Below are positions 1 through 10,527 of a stretch of 64,000 nt of DNA, one piece after another (the first letter of the stretch is position 1; each line of letters begins with the position of its first letter). This DNA comes from Adiantum capillus-veneris (Eukaryota; Streptophyta; Polypodiopsida; Polypodiales; Pteridaceae). The notes under the pieces are model-generated. The model did not search any database, was not told the origin of the DNA, and saw only the letters and a program-made list of their open reading frames with translations. Where the stretch lies: contig CM043964.1 in assembly GCA_014529385.2 (NCBI GenBank), positions 138,594,529 to 138,658,528 of the forward strand, given 5' to 3'. The position numbers and the translations under genes were made by a program.

Positions 1-1050
1 AGATGGAAACACAACTAGCAGAAGGGCTAGTGGCGAAGAAGATTTCCATGTACCATTAACAAAAGCTGATGAAGTGCCAATGGTCCAGCTGTCAAAAGCT
101 GAGGAAGATGCACTTAAAGAAAAGGTTACCCAGGAGACAGGTGAGCAATGGAAAGCAACAACGTATTGGGAGTTGAGAGTTCTTTACTCCGTCAGTGTTA
201 CTCAACTCACTCCCAATCAATCAATGCACAATGGCATCAGCAATCATTTCCATATCCTTTGATAAAGGTAGAGCTGCTCCAGGTCAAGAAAAGACTTTAT
301 AAAGACATGCAAATAGAAGGTGCCAATGAAGTCAACCCCAAGTGGAGAAAGAGCTGACTGAACAAGAATCCTAGATACCTGATTCTGTTCACAAGAGCAC
401 CTGTGGCACTTCAAAATGAGCCAACTTTTTGCCTTGTACCAAGAGTAGGGACGTGGCAAGCACATGAGGCAATAACAAAGAAGCGGCCTACATGGCTGAA
501 TTATCTAAGATTGCCAGCTCTAGAAAAGGGAACACCGACAGAGAACTACATGCTGAAAAACCTAACGGGCACCGTTTCATTCTTCAAAAGTCTCCCTAAT
601 ATCTCATGTGCTATGCTTTACAAAATTTATCGGATGCTGCTCACCTGCATTGAAGTCTTTCACGAGCCAAAGCAAGCAGGAGCCCCGTGGATGTCCTTCC
701 TCGAGGGCAATAAGGGTTAATGCTATGACCTCAATGGCCAACCTTCCAAAGAAGTCCTCTACGGCTTCTATGCTCGCTGCATGTTCTTGCCATCTCATAA
801 TATGTTGGCATTTGAGGAAGCGTTCTACACAGGGTTTTTCGCTTGGCGAACAAAGATTTGTGATCAGCAACCTGACTTCAAGATTCGTCTGCTACTCCGC
901 AGTCGAGCTTAAAAACAGAGTCACTATGCACTTTTTGCAGGTGCCAGACAAAGAGAGGAATATCAGATATAAAAAGGCTCTGCATGCACTTAAAGACTGC
1001 CTCACCAGATTATTTCAGTCCATAAAACTGTGTCAAGGGACGACATAGGC
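1..1050 (+). pseudogene. Degenerate retroelement reading frame of unknown function
   Basis: A broken coding-like stretch lies directly upstream of a purine tract and an LTR, so it is probably the 3' coding end of an LTR element. The longest open part is 403-720, followed after one stop by further protein-like sequence in the same frame to about 910. It has frequent aromatic and cysteine residues (for example GFYARCMFLPSHN near 760-800), but I see no RT, RNase H, integrase or CCHC motif. It could be an extra ORF between integrase and 3' LTR, or a captured host fragment. I do not recognise the family. Confidence 0.35.
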
Positions 1051-1490
1051 GAGGAGGGGGGGTGTTAGCAGCAAGCTAACTCGGATACTATTTTTTGGAA
1101 ATCTTATTGTAAAAACACTTATTATTTTGATAAATTGGAAATATTGTAACTCCTAATTTACGGATAAACTTTGTAATTGATGAGCCGGGGCTACAAGCCT
1201 CCAGATTGTATCAACCTATCTTTACCCATCTTTAGTTAGAGCTCCCAGATTATTAGTTTTGACCACCAAAAACCTTGTCTAAGGTATAAAAGCCAATTTT
1301 TGTAAGTTATTTTTTAAGTTTTGGATAATGAAATACACAGCATGAGCTAACGATTCTCACTTCTCTCCTTCTCACGCTTCCTACTCCCTCACCGATTGTC
1401 ACATTGCACTTGTATCTGTTGCGTTGCAACCGTAGGTAAGAGCTCTACGCATTGACGTAAGCATTTCACGTTATTTGGTAGATTTTGGCG
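1051..1490 (+). repeat. LTR with upstream polypurine tract (element of the 1-1050 region)
   Basis: A 12-base purine tract (1051-1062, GAGGAGG followed by Gs) is immediately followed by TGTTAGCAGC at 1063, the classic PPT/LTR junction. A TATA box (TATAAAA) lies at 1285-1291, where an LTR promoter is expected. The right end is uncertain. A PBS-like TTTTGGCGTCACCGACCC follows at about 1484-1501, so the LTR probably ends just before it. Confidence 0.5.
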
Positions 1491-1501
1491 TCACCGACCC
1501 A

Positions 1502-1982
1502 TGCCTAATTTTATTAAAAGTAGGAATTTACACTTCAAAATCCAAAAACTAAGTATAAGTGGGATATTGGGGCATCATTGCTAAGCATTTAGATGCATTC
1601 TAGGTCGAAAACGACTAGTTCAAAAATCCACTGCTGTTAATAATCACAATTTTTTCACTTGACCTAAAGTGATATTTGAGACCATAAGCATGTGTGCTTA
1701 AGTCTCCTAAACATGTCCTATAAGTTTTGTTATGTTTCAATGTCGTTTGATGCTATAATGGATGTGATTTGTTTGCCGATGAGCGATTGGCTTTTGGTGA
1801 TTTCGGTCACTTGAGTGTAGCTTGAGTTAGATGCGAGTTGTTTGTTGTTTTCCGAGAGATTGACAACCTCTTGTAGCCTCTATGCACTAGTAGAGTCAGC
1901 TTCATCCCATGGATTGACAATTTAATTGTGGTTCTCCCTAAATCTGCAATAAGATAGGAGTGAGGTTAGACACCGTCCCACA
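1502..1982 (+). repeat. LTR 3' end of element L
   Basis: Non-coding sequence ends in CCCACA at 1982, directly followed by a PBS-like gypsy motif. The left edge of this LTR cannot be placed. No ORF of note is present. Confidence 0.4.
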
Positions 1983-2002
1983 TTTGGCACCACTGCCGGG
2001 GA
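1983..2002 (+). other. Primer-binding site of gypsy element L
   Basis: TTTGGCACCACTGCCGGGGA follows an LTR ending in CA. Plant Ty3/gypsy elements typically show a TTGGCGCCGTTGCCGGGGA-like sequence at this position. It fixes the LTR/leader boundary and the plus orientation of L. Confidence 0.6.
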
Positions 2003-3140
2003 TCAAAGAGATCTAAACTAGGGAAAAACACGAGCGTCTTGTGAAGTTATCCTTTAACTTCCTCTAGGATCTCTAGCGTCAACGACCAAAAATAGCATGA
2101 AAAGATTACCAATCACTCAATTCGACTGGAGAGTATGGTTAAAAGTTGTATGAACCAGTGGGTAAGCTCAAGGACACATTGAGATAAAAATTTCAAGAGT
2201 TTGCAAAAACTCAGATTATTTATTTTTTCTTGACATTTTAGGCCAAATTAAGTTTTGGCTTGATTCATAGGCTTAAAATAGCTCATGAAAAGACTCTCCA
2301 TTGAAAAAGGGAAAAAAAGTGTTCATTTTGGGCCTAAAGTAAATAATCACGATTATTTACTTTCAACTCAAAACTGACCAAGGTTGATACCAGTGACTCA
2401 TTGCATGTGTACAAATAATTTTTGTAAAGGCACATAGAATTTGGATCACCAAATTGACCAAAAACTGGGTAAAAACTAAAGTTTGTACTTACTTTCGAGA
2501 ACATGAGTGTAAATTGGAGAAAATTTTGTTCAAACTCAATGAAACTTGATTCATAGGCTTATATTGATGTGATAGACATGTGTACATGCTCAGTTGGTCA
2601 AAAAGATGCAAAAACTTACCAGATGTAAATAATCACGATTATTTATATCTGCCCCATGTTCAACTTTTTTGACCAAGTTAGCATACCAATAGCTTTACCA
2701 TGATAAGCCCACAAACCAAATTTGGTAAGATTTGGATCATTGGATTGAAAATTGTGACCAAATTTGCAAAATCAGTCTCCGGACACAAAACTGATGACCA
2801 TTTGAACAAAAATTGTCCAAACTTAATGAAACTTGCCTAGAGACCTTAAGTTGAGGTGCTTAACAAGGTTGAGACAAAAACTTGCAAAAAATTAGCTGGA
2901 GTAAATCATTTGGGTTGGTTAGATATTAGATTTTATGACATTACCCCTCTCTTGAAATCATAGTCTTCATTGACTATGAGCTAGAAGAGATAAAGCCTTA
3001 GTCATTAGTCAATCTTACTTAGCGGGTAGAGGATCCCTTTTTACCCTACGACATCTTTCCTAGTTGGATGACTAATCCATTTGGAGCTTGGGAGACAGAG
3101 CTACCGCAAGCATGTCTGCTCTTTAGTCCATTTTATTCTT
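2003..3140 (+). other. Untranslated leader of element L with palindromes in degenerate repeats
   Basis: No credible ORF. The stretch is AT-rich and built of degenerate repeats about 285 bp long: 'caaactcaatgaaactt' near 2530 recurs as 'caaacttaatgaaactt' near 2817. Two long palindromes at 2336-2363 and 2621-2650 share the core AATAATCACGATTATT. Half or decayed sites are visible near 1640, 2210 and 2905. No L gag follows before the minus-strand element A, so L is truncated. Confidence 0.5.
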
Positions 3141-3144
3141 CCAA

Positions 3145-3296
3145 AGTAGAGTGACAGACTCTACTTGCTATTTGAGAGACGTCGTCACAAACATGATTCT
3201 AAGCATGCATTCTAAGCACTAAGTAGAGTGGCAGACTCTACTTGGTGTTTGAGAGACGTCGTCATCACAAACATGATTCTAAGCATGCATACTATT
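3145..3296. repeat. Two-copy 76-bp tandem repeat
   Basis: The unit beginning AAGTAGAGTG at 3145 recurs at 3221, with GAGAGACGTCGTC and ACATGATTCTAAGCATGCAT in both copies. The unit is rich in small inverted motifs (GACGTC, GCATGC). It lies between the L leader and the 3' end of element A. Confidence 0.7.
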
Positions 3297-3437
3297 TAAA
3301 TTTGTGCACAATAAAAAAAAGAGAACTAGTCTTATAAGACAAAAACATTTAGAAGAAATTTGTGCATTTGCTTACTTCAATGTAGTGTTGTAAGCATTGA
3401 CAAGGTTCATACTATCCTTAAGTTGTATTCCTTGCAT

Positions 3438-4155
3438 CTATCTAGCATATTCAAAAGGATAATTTTTGAATTTAATAAGATATCGTCGGATAATCTTACC
3501 ATGTCGTAGTACCTTGTCTTCATGCCGAAGGATAGCTTCAGGTTGTAGCACCTTTTCTTGGTCTTCAACTTCGGGAGGGTCTTCGATAATCGGTTCACTT
3601 GGTGGCTCTCCTTTGTAGGGCTTAAGTAGGCTCACATGAAAGGAATTATGTATGAGCCAATGGTTGGGCAACTTGAGTTGGTAAGCGGTCTCATTGATGG
3701 GCTTGAAGATTTGGAAAGGACCATAGTATCTTTTTGCTAGCTTAGCATAATACTTTTGATGGCCTGTAGGATTTTTTCCGCTCGTTTGCCTTAATGGAAC
3801 CTTAGAAAACTTAAGTAAGACCCAATCATTTTCTATGAATGTTAAGGCCCTTTGGTGCTTGTTAGCAGCAACTTTTTGCCTTTTTTGAGATACGGATATA
3901 GCCCCCTTAATCTTTTGAAAAGATTTTTGTTGGTCACGGCTATGCTCATCGACAACGAAGATCTTCCCATATACTTTGAGTAGCAAGGGACTTTTTGGTC
4001 TTCCCTCAATGATCTCAAAAGGTGCTTTTCCTGTAGAAGTATGTACAATATTATTGTAGGCATACACTCTACAAGAGGTAAGTAAATTTCCCATTATGAG
4101 CGTTGATCTACTTTGATAACATAAGTCCTGAGTAGATCAAGTATCGTAAGATTGG
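3438..4155 (-). pseudogene. Element A: integrase C-terminal region and chromodomain
   Basis: An open frame of 218 codons (4094-3438) carries the integrase C-terminal part of a chromovirus gypsy: YNNIVHTSTGKAPFEIIEG, then the DWVLLKF and KRYYGPFQI blocks, then [12 protein letters not shown] chromodomain start follows (IIRRYLIKFKNYP) and ends early at a stop just after the FEYAR residues. The chromodomain is thought to target integration to modified chromatin. It continues the frame of the integrase core at 4161-4586. Confidence 0.85.
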
Positions 4156-4160
4156 CTATC

Positions 4161-4900
4161 TCACTTTGGCCATCCGTTTTGTGGGTGATAGGCCGAAGAG
4201 AAATTCAATCTTGTTCCTAGATTTTCAAAAAGACCTTTCCAAAAATTACTTGTCATTCTAGGATCTCTATCTGACACAATGGATGTGGGTAATCCATGGT
4301 GTTTGAAAATTTGAGATATGAAGAGAGTTGCCATTTGGTGTGCCTTAATAGTCTTTTTGACATGAATAAAGTGTGCTTGCTTGCTAAACGTGTCGACTAT
4401 TATCCATATTCCCATATTCCCATGGATAGACTTGGGTAATCCAAAGATGAAATCCATGGATATACTCTCCCATGGTGAATTTGGGATAGGCAATGGCTGG
4501 AATAATCCAGGTTGCTTCCCTCTATCATACTTGGTCTTCTGGAATACCACACATTTTGAAACATATTCTTGTATGTCCATTTTCATGGTAGGCCAATAGA
4601 AACATGTCTCTACTCCTTAATGAGTAGGTTGAATACCTCTATGTCCTGCATAGGGAGGAGCATGGGATTCATACATAACTTTCTCAATATAGGAATGGGT
4701 AACACATAGCCTATTGCCATGGATAAGATAACCATCCTTCAAGGTGAATGGTTCCTCTTTCTTCCCCAAAGCAAGGGATAACATTATGTCTCTAAAGTCA
4801 GGTTCAATAGCATACTCATCTATCATAGAGGATAGATCATTGTGAGTAGCTATAGACACTGCATTACCTTTTGATCGTCGTGAAAGTGCATCGGCCACTT
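4161..4900 (-). pseudogene. Element A: integrase core and HHCC region
   Basis: Minus-strand coding: a zinc-binding HHCC segment (YAGHRGIQPT, then CVVFQKTKYDRGK) is followed by the catalytic core with MDFIFGLPKS (first Asp) and IVSDRDPRM (second Asp). The block AYHPQNGWPK replaces the usual GQ(S/T)E, so the catalytic Glu is not apparent. Integrase would join element cDNA to chromosomal DNA. In-frame stops around 4600-4620 and the altered third catalytic position make this copy inactive. Confidence 0.85.
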
Positions 4901-5407
4901 GTTGTGCTTACTAGCAAAGTGAGCAATATGGAAATTAAATTGCGAAAGAAAATTTGCCCACCTCATTTGTTTCTCGGAAAGGTTGGTTTGCGTCATGAAA
5001 TACTTGAGACTTTGGTGGTCGGTTCGTAGAATAAATGGAGTCCCCAATAGGTAGTGCTTTTATGTGTCTAGGGCATGTAGAACAGCTAAAAGCTCTTTTT
5101 CATAAATGCCCAAAACTTGTCCATCCGTATTGAGTCTTCGGCTCTCATATGCTATGGCATGCCCTTCTTGAAGTAGAACTGCTCCAAGGCAATCACCACA
5201 AGCATCACATTGGACCTCAAATGGCTTTGAGAGATCCGAAAGCATGAGTACTAGTTGGGAAGTAAGCTTCTCTTTGAGAGATCCGAAAGCATGAGTACTG
5301 GTTGGGAAGTAAGCTTCTCTTTGAGCTCATCAAAAGAGTTCCTCCTTAGCAGTCCACACATACTTAATGTTATTCTTAGTTAATGTAGTGGTCCTGCTAT
5401 TTGAGAG
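4850..5407 (-). pseudogene. Element A: RNase H and end of RT
   Basis: Minus-strand frames give the connection/RNase H region: FEVQCDACGDCLGAVLLQ with the first catalytic Asp context, GHAIAYESRRLN, YEKELLAVLHALDT and TDHQSLKYFMTQ. Upstream (5407-5250) the TLTKNNIKYVW block completes the RT thumb. A local tandem duplication of about 50 bp occurs at 5222-5320 ('gagagatccgaaagcatgagtact' twice). At 5407 the frame stops because element B is inserted; the rest of the RT resumes at 16,879. Confidence 0.85.
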
Positions 5408-6304
5408 TGTTTGGTGGATCCAACGATCTTACACATGACTGGAGGATGTACACCAAGCCCTATAACAGTTGCTTAATTTTTCAAACGAGGCCATGTAATT
5501 CAGCTAATGATGATTTGTAATTGTAATACATTTTGACATATCCTCTCAGCCTCTCTGAGTCTACACCCTGTAAGTGGCCAAATGGCCATGGGAAAGTTCC
5601 CTTAACCCTTAAGTCAAAACCCTTAGTTTTAGACTAAATAGATATCATTAGCTTGAAGGAGTTTTGAACGTTCACTGTGAGAGCTTCTTGCTGCTACAAA
5701 TTGTAATCCTCTTTTCTTCTGGACTGGTAATCAAAATTCGTTTCTGAATAGCACATTGTGTTCCTTGTCTCTTTCTCTACAATCTAATTATAACCATTTT
5801 CAGTTTTGTTGTGGTTCGTGATGCATTGATTATGAGATAAATGCATTGATTTGAAGCTTAAAATGGTTGTTTTTTGATGTTTTGACCATGGATAAGTGTT
5901 TCTATGCTTAAGGCGGACCTTTTCGAGTAGTTCTGTTTCAATATTTTGCACGTTTTTTGTAATGGATCGTGATTTATGTACCTTCTAAGTGATTGTAGAA
6001 CTTGATAGGATTGTGCCCCTAGATGTTGTAATACTTCTCTTTAAGTTTCGCTGCATTCCGAATTCGTTTGGATGCCGAGAAGGCGTGATGACCTAGAGCG
6101 GTGAGATTGGACGCATACTAATTCTCCAACTAGGAAGTGGTTGATTTGCTTTTTTCATAGAATGAGTAGCCCTCTGAGTACACTTTGATGAGATTGACAC
6201 TCTCATTAAGTCTTCGTGCCCCATCCCGAGTCACCCTTACATATTGACATTATGTTAGTACAAAAAGCTATGTTGTAGACGTTCGTCGCAGTGACCCACT
6301 AACA
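5408..6304 (+). repeat. 5' LTR of element B
   Basis: It begins TGTTTGG and ends GACCCACTAACA, and matches the minus-strand LTR at 18,418-19,328 in order along its length (shared blocks around 'gcattgtgttcct', 'ggcgtgatgacctagag' and 'ctatgttg.agacgt'). About 897 bp. The last 37 bp contain an inverted repeat of type GTCGC-(A/G)-GCGAC just before the terminal CA. Confidence 0.8.
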
Positions 6305-6323
6305 TTGGCGCCGCTGCTAGGGA
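6305..6323 (+). other. Primer-binding site of element B
   Basis: TTGGCGCCGCTGCTAGGGA follows the LTR end directly and is close to the usual plant gypsy PBS sequence. It confirms the plus orientation of element B. Confidence 0.7.
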
Positions 6324-8446
6324 AACCGATCCTTAGGTGGTGAGTGACTCAGTGTACAAAAAAATTCATTCCAAAGCTTTTGACACCCATCCCGCTTACA
6401 CATAGACAATGAAGCAGCTAGACATAGGTTTATTGCTTAGTAAAGACTGGAGTCTAAGGCTAGCTAGTGCTACTCCTTATGAGCAAAGAAAGTTGTGAGT
6501 AAAGTACAAGAGAGTAATTTGTTCTCTGATTTTCCCATGCTTGGAAAGGACTGTTCCACCACACACTTCATTGTCGTTTTTGTAATGTTAAATTTATTTA
6601 TGTTTGTAGATTTGTTTCAGTTCATAGGAGTAGGTTAGGTAAAAAATTACACCATCATTTGGGGCCAAAAGGATCGAGGAAAAAACTGTTAAAAACCTTA
6701 TTTTGGTGTTGAAAACCATAACTCTGAAAAGTTGAAAAATTGATGGTTAGAGCTTCAAAACTGAACCAAACCTAGCAAAACCTTCAGAAAGGGGACATAA
6801 ACACTTGCTAAAAACAGATTGTGCAGAAAATTTCCAATTTGCCTGTCCAACATGTCATGATCCATGTACCTTTTTGGAAAAATGTTTTAAAACTGTTTTC
6901 CTTGCTTAGAACAGGCTCTCAGTGATCAGAACCTTGAGTTTGGTCAAATATAGAGTGTTAAAGGATCACTAAAATCAAGAAATTGGGTTGAGCAGAGCAA
7001 AACCTTGGAAATTGAGGAAAATAAGGAAAAACCAAACTTTTACTTGTCCAAATCAAAAAGGAAAGAGAATTGGGATCAACTAGAAGCAGGGAACCAACAT
7101 AACCAAAAATCATGACCAGATGCTTCCCAACATGGATAGCGATCCATGTTCCAGGTAGACACCTGACAGTGAAATTTGACGAGTGCACTCCTGATTTCTA
7201 AGAGAACAACTTTTCCAAAAGGAGCCATAGACAAAAAGTAAAAAAACCTGATCAAAATACCAAAAAAGGAGTTGTGTGCAAAAAACCGCAAAACAGACAC
7301 AAAATTTTTCATTTGACTTGGAAAAAGTTGATCAAATCCAAAAAGATTTGGGGAATAGCTTCACCAGACCTTTTGTCACAAACTCACAAAGTATCAGTCC
7401 AAAATTTTGCCAAACATGGATCGCAATCCATGTACCTTTTTGGAATTTTGAGCTGATATTCGGTAAGTAGAAAACTGATAACATTTGAAGCACTTTCTCC
7501 CAAGAGACCCTTATCAAAAAAGTTCAAAAAGAGGGCAAAAGGGGCAAAAATTAGATCAAGGGGGAAAGCACTGGAACAAACCCTAAAACTGACTTTTGGC
7601 TGACCTAGAAAACTCCAAAACATTCAAAAACCATATAGTGGGTCAAGTTTCAGTGCATTCTGACACTAAGGAACATGGATCACGATCCATGTTCCCTTGA
7701 CACATTTTGACACCAAACTTGCACCGTAGCTAGAGGACATCACAGAGAGTCTAGTGGTCCTTTCAAAATTGAATTTGGATGCAAAAAACCGTACCAAAAG
7801 CCCAAAACTGGCACGAACTCTAGCAAAGTGACAGAATTGACCTAGCTTCCAATCCAGAGGTCCATTTCTAAAAATTTTGATACCATAAGACCTCCTAATC
7901 ATGCTGAACCTGATGGTATTAAGAAAAGTCCATTTGGTTTCCAAACATGGATCACGATCCATGTTTCTATGAGTCAGAACAGAAGCATAATTTCACCACA
8001 CAAAGAGCTAGTCCATAGGACCCTAGAGGCTCTTTCAAAATTGAAATTGGACCTAAATTGTTGATGTTGTGTGAAGAATTTTGTGCTACCAAAAAACCTA
8101 GCTAAATTTTGTTGATTAAAAGTTAGAACTAATAAGAACGGTTGTAAGATCACAGCTATCAAGCAATTTTTGACAGGTTGCAGGTACTAGAGAATACTAC
8201 CCATCAAGTAAGATCATATGGGGGATTCAAACTAGCTAATGAGGTAAGCCGGTTTGGATTCTGCAATACCAATTCTTCTCATGAATTTTTGATCATGAAG
8301 ATTGTACTAGAATAGGAATCCCAACATCTTTGACCAAGGGAGCAATCACTCAATGGAAGAAAGTGTGAATCAAAGACCACTGCCGCCTTTAGAACCCATT
8401 TGAGGAGAGCTTCTTTGACACTTCATCAAAAAGATCATACAACCTC
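6324..8446 (+). other. Element B leader with periodic 18-bp palindromes
   Basis: No long ORF. Five copies of a palindrome of type CATGGATCACGATCCATG lie at about 6851-6867, 7131-7148, 7415-7432, 7674-7691 and 7946-7963, a spacing of 259-284 bp. Each is followed by similar text (tacctttttgg or ttcc) and embedded in degenerate repeats rich in AAAACC and CCAAAA. The short ORFs here only translate the palindrome (MDRDPC, TWIAIHVP) and are not genes. The position between PBS and ORF1 makes this the 5' leader of the genomic RNA. Confidence 0.7.
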
Positions 8447-9092
8447 ATGACTGAGGATTCTAACAAGTCGAACCCCAAGGGAGAAGCTTCAATGGGGGCA
8501 GGTCCTTCTCAACCTGCATCTGATGAAAAGTTGTTGTATTTGAAGTTTCAATTTGAAAATGTGCTTAAGTCCAAAATCTATAAGGACTGAATGGACCGCT
8601 ATTGTGTTAAGATAGAAAATAAGCCGAGCAAGTTCAGAGATCTTGTAGATGTTGATTACGATGGGGATAGGTATTTCGACAGAGAGGGAATGATGTACCT
8701 TGTGATTCATAACCCCTTTATTGTGGATAAATGGAGGATGAATGGCACCAAGGACAAGTTAGATTATGAGCTAGCCGATGAGCCACACAAAATGGAGAAG
8801 CAAAACGCGGTGCTCAGACGCACCAATGAGACAGAGTGTCTTAATACAGACAACACGTATGTGGGGCTATATAAGTTTAATAATGGAGAACAAACACTCT
8901 ATTACAGATGTGACAAACCACGCATCAAGGAACTGACTGACCGTAAAAACCTGTATGTTTTCACGTACATGGAGGGGAGAAGTATTCAGGTGGTTATAAT
9001 AGACAAGTATGGCTGAAAGTACTCTCCAATGGATCGTAAGCAATTAGAGAGATATACATATTTGGGGGACCACTCCACCAATACCATGTAAA
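8447..9092 (+). pseudogene. Element B ORF1, unrecognised protein
   Basis: A reading frame starts at ATG 8447 (MTEDSNKSNPKGEAS) and runs to about 9092, broken by TGA at 8588 and 9014. It encodes a charged, tyrosine-rich protein of about 200 residues (blocks FRDLVDVDYDGDRYFDREG, NPFIVDKW, TYVGLYKFNNGEQTLYYR). There is no CCHC, protease or RT motif. It lies just upstream of gag and could be a gag N-terminal (matrix-like) domain or a separate accessory protein. I do not recognise it; element D shows no clear counterpart. Confidence 0.5.
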
Positions 9093-9144
9093 TCCAAAAG
9101 AGGTAAAAACCACAACTACTCACACAAGACCTGAAACTATACAT

Positions 9145-10430
9145 GTGAGCCCAGTGAGAACCAGGGTGGAGGAGTCATTTGGACATGAACAAGTCCCAAA
9201 CACAGGGCCTTTAGAATCAAGGGTGTCTAGGGCTTCCATGAAAACACATAGGGGCAGTATTGTTCCTGATGTCACTTACACCACTAGAATCCCTTCGACT
9301 ATTACAGGAGATCGACTTGATGAACATATAAAAGATAGGATACCACTGGTAGTACCAAGAGGAGATTATAAACCTAGAGAAGCCGCACCAGGAAGACCAG
9401 GTGTTGTCAGAATGGTTGCGGAGGGTAGATGAATGCGACCATCTCAAGTGGAAAAATGCATACCCAAAAAGTATAGTGGATCAAGAGATCCATATGCCCA
9501 TGTTTTGATCTTCAAACAAGTGTTGAGAGCGGAACAGGTAACTGATTTCCATACTCAATATGAAGGTTTTGGGTTGACGTTAGAAGGGACTGCTTTGACT
9601 TGGTTCTAATCGTTAAACAGCTTGGAATTCCCAAGTATTGAGCAACTTCTTTGAGAGTTCGTTGAGGAATTCTCAAAGAGGGGAATCAAGCATAACACTG
9701 TCTCCCAGATCTGTGCATTTAGGAAAAAGGAGAAAGAGAAAGTGAAGGAAGCATCATTTCATTTCAAGTAGTATATAGAAAGATGCCCTGCTCAAGAACT
9801 ACCTCAGGATGAGAGACTATCAGTCTTTTTCATAGAAGGATTGCAAAATGCCACACGCTCAAAAAGGACTTCCACTTAAAGGCATGTGTAACTTTTGAGC
9901 AAGTCACAAAAGAGGCATTGTATCTGGTAGATGATTGCAAGGCATATGGGGAGGTGACTGAAGACACAGATCAAGGAACGAGTAGTACATCTTCAACCAC
10001 TAGTGAGTCCACGACGAAATTGGGCAGGCAAAACCCAACTATGCCGAACGTTGATCAAATGATCGAGGAAGTGATCAGAAGGATAAACCAATGAAACAGG
10101 ACAAACCCAACACGACAACCACCCACCCAAAAATGCGACACTTGTGAAGGAGATCATCCAACCCAGTGGTGCAACCTTCAACAAAGGCCAGGAGTAAACA
10201 CACAGCGAGTACTGAAGTGGTGTGCTATCGAACAAAAATGGACAAACCATGAAACCCACGAATGTTTCTATAATTGGAATTATGTCAGAGAGAGACAATA
10301 CGGACCATGTGGAGGGCAACAATTTCCACCCCCTCCAAGGTACGAAGTAGGATAAAATAACGCAATCCAAGGGCATGAAAAACCTCAACCTATGTTGAGA
10401 CATCAACCTCCTTTACCCCAGGAAAATAGG
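9145..10430 (+). pseudogene. Element B gag with zinc knuckle
   Basis: A proline/arginine-rich N-terminal stretch (9145-9432) runs into a retrotransposon gag domain: KKYSGSRDPYAHVLIFKQVLRAEQV, FHTQYEGFGLTLEGTALTWF, and the blocks around 9780-9960 ending in the usual leucine-rich half. A zinc knuckle CX2CX3HX4C (CDTCEGDHPTQWC) is at about 10,138. It is followed by LKWCAIEQKWTNHETHECF, which is nearly repeated in element D at about 58,830. At least three stops and frame changes break it. Gag would form the virus-like particle and bind RNA. Confidence 0.75.
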
Positions 10431-10527
10431 GCCATGGTAAGGATTTCTCAACCCATAGAAACTCCTTCTGGTCAGAGTATGGTCCAAGTAGTCTCATATT
10501 GAGAATATTAAAACAATACCAACGAGG

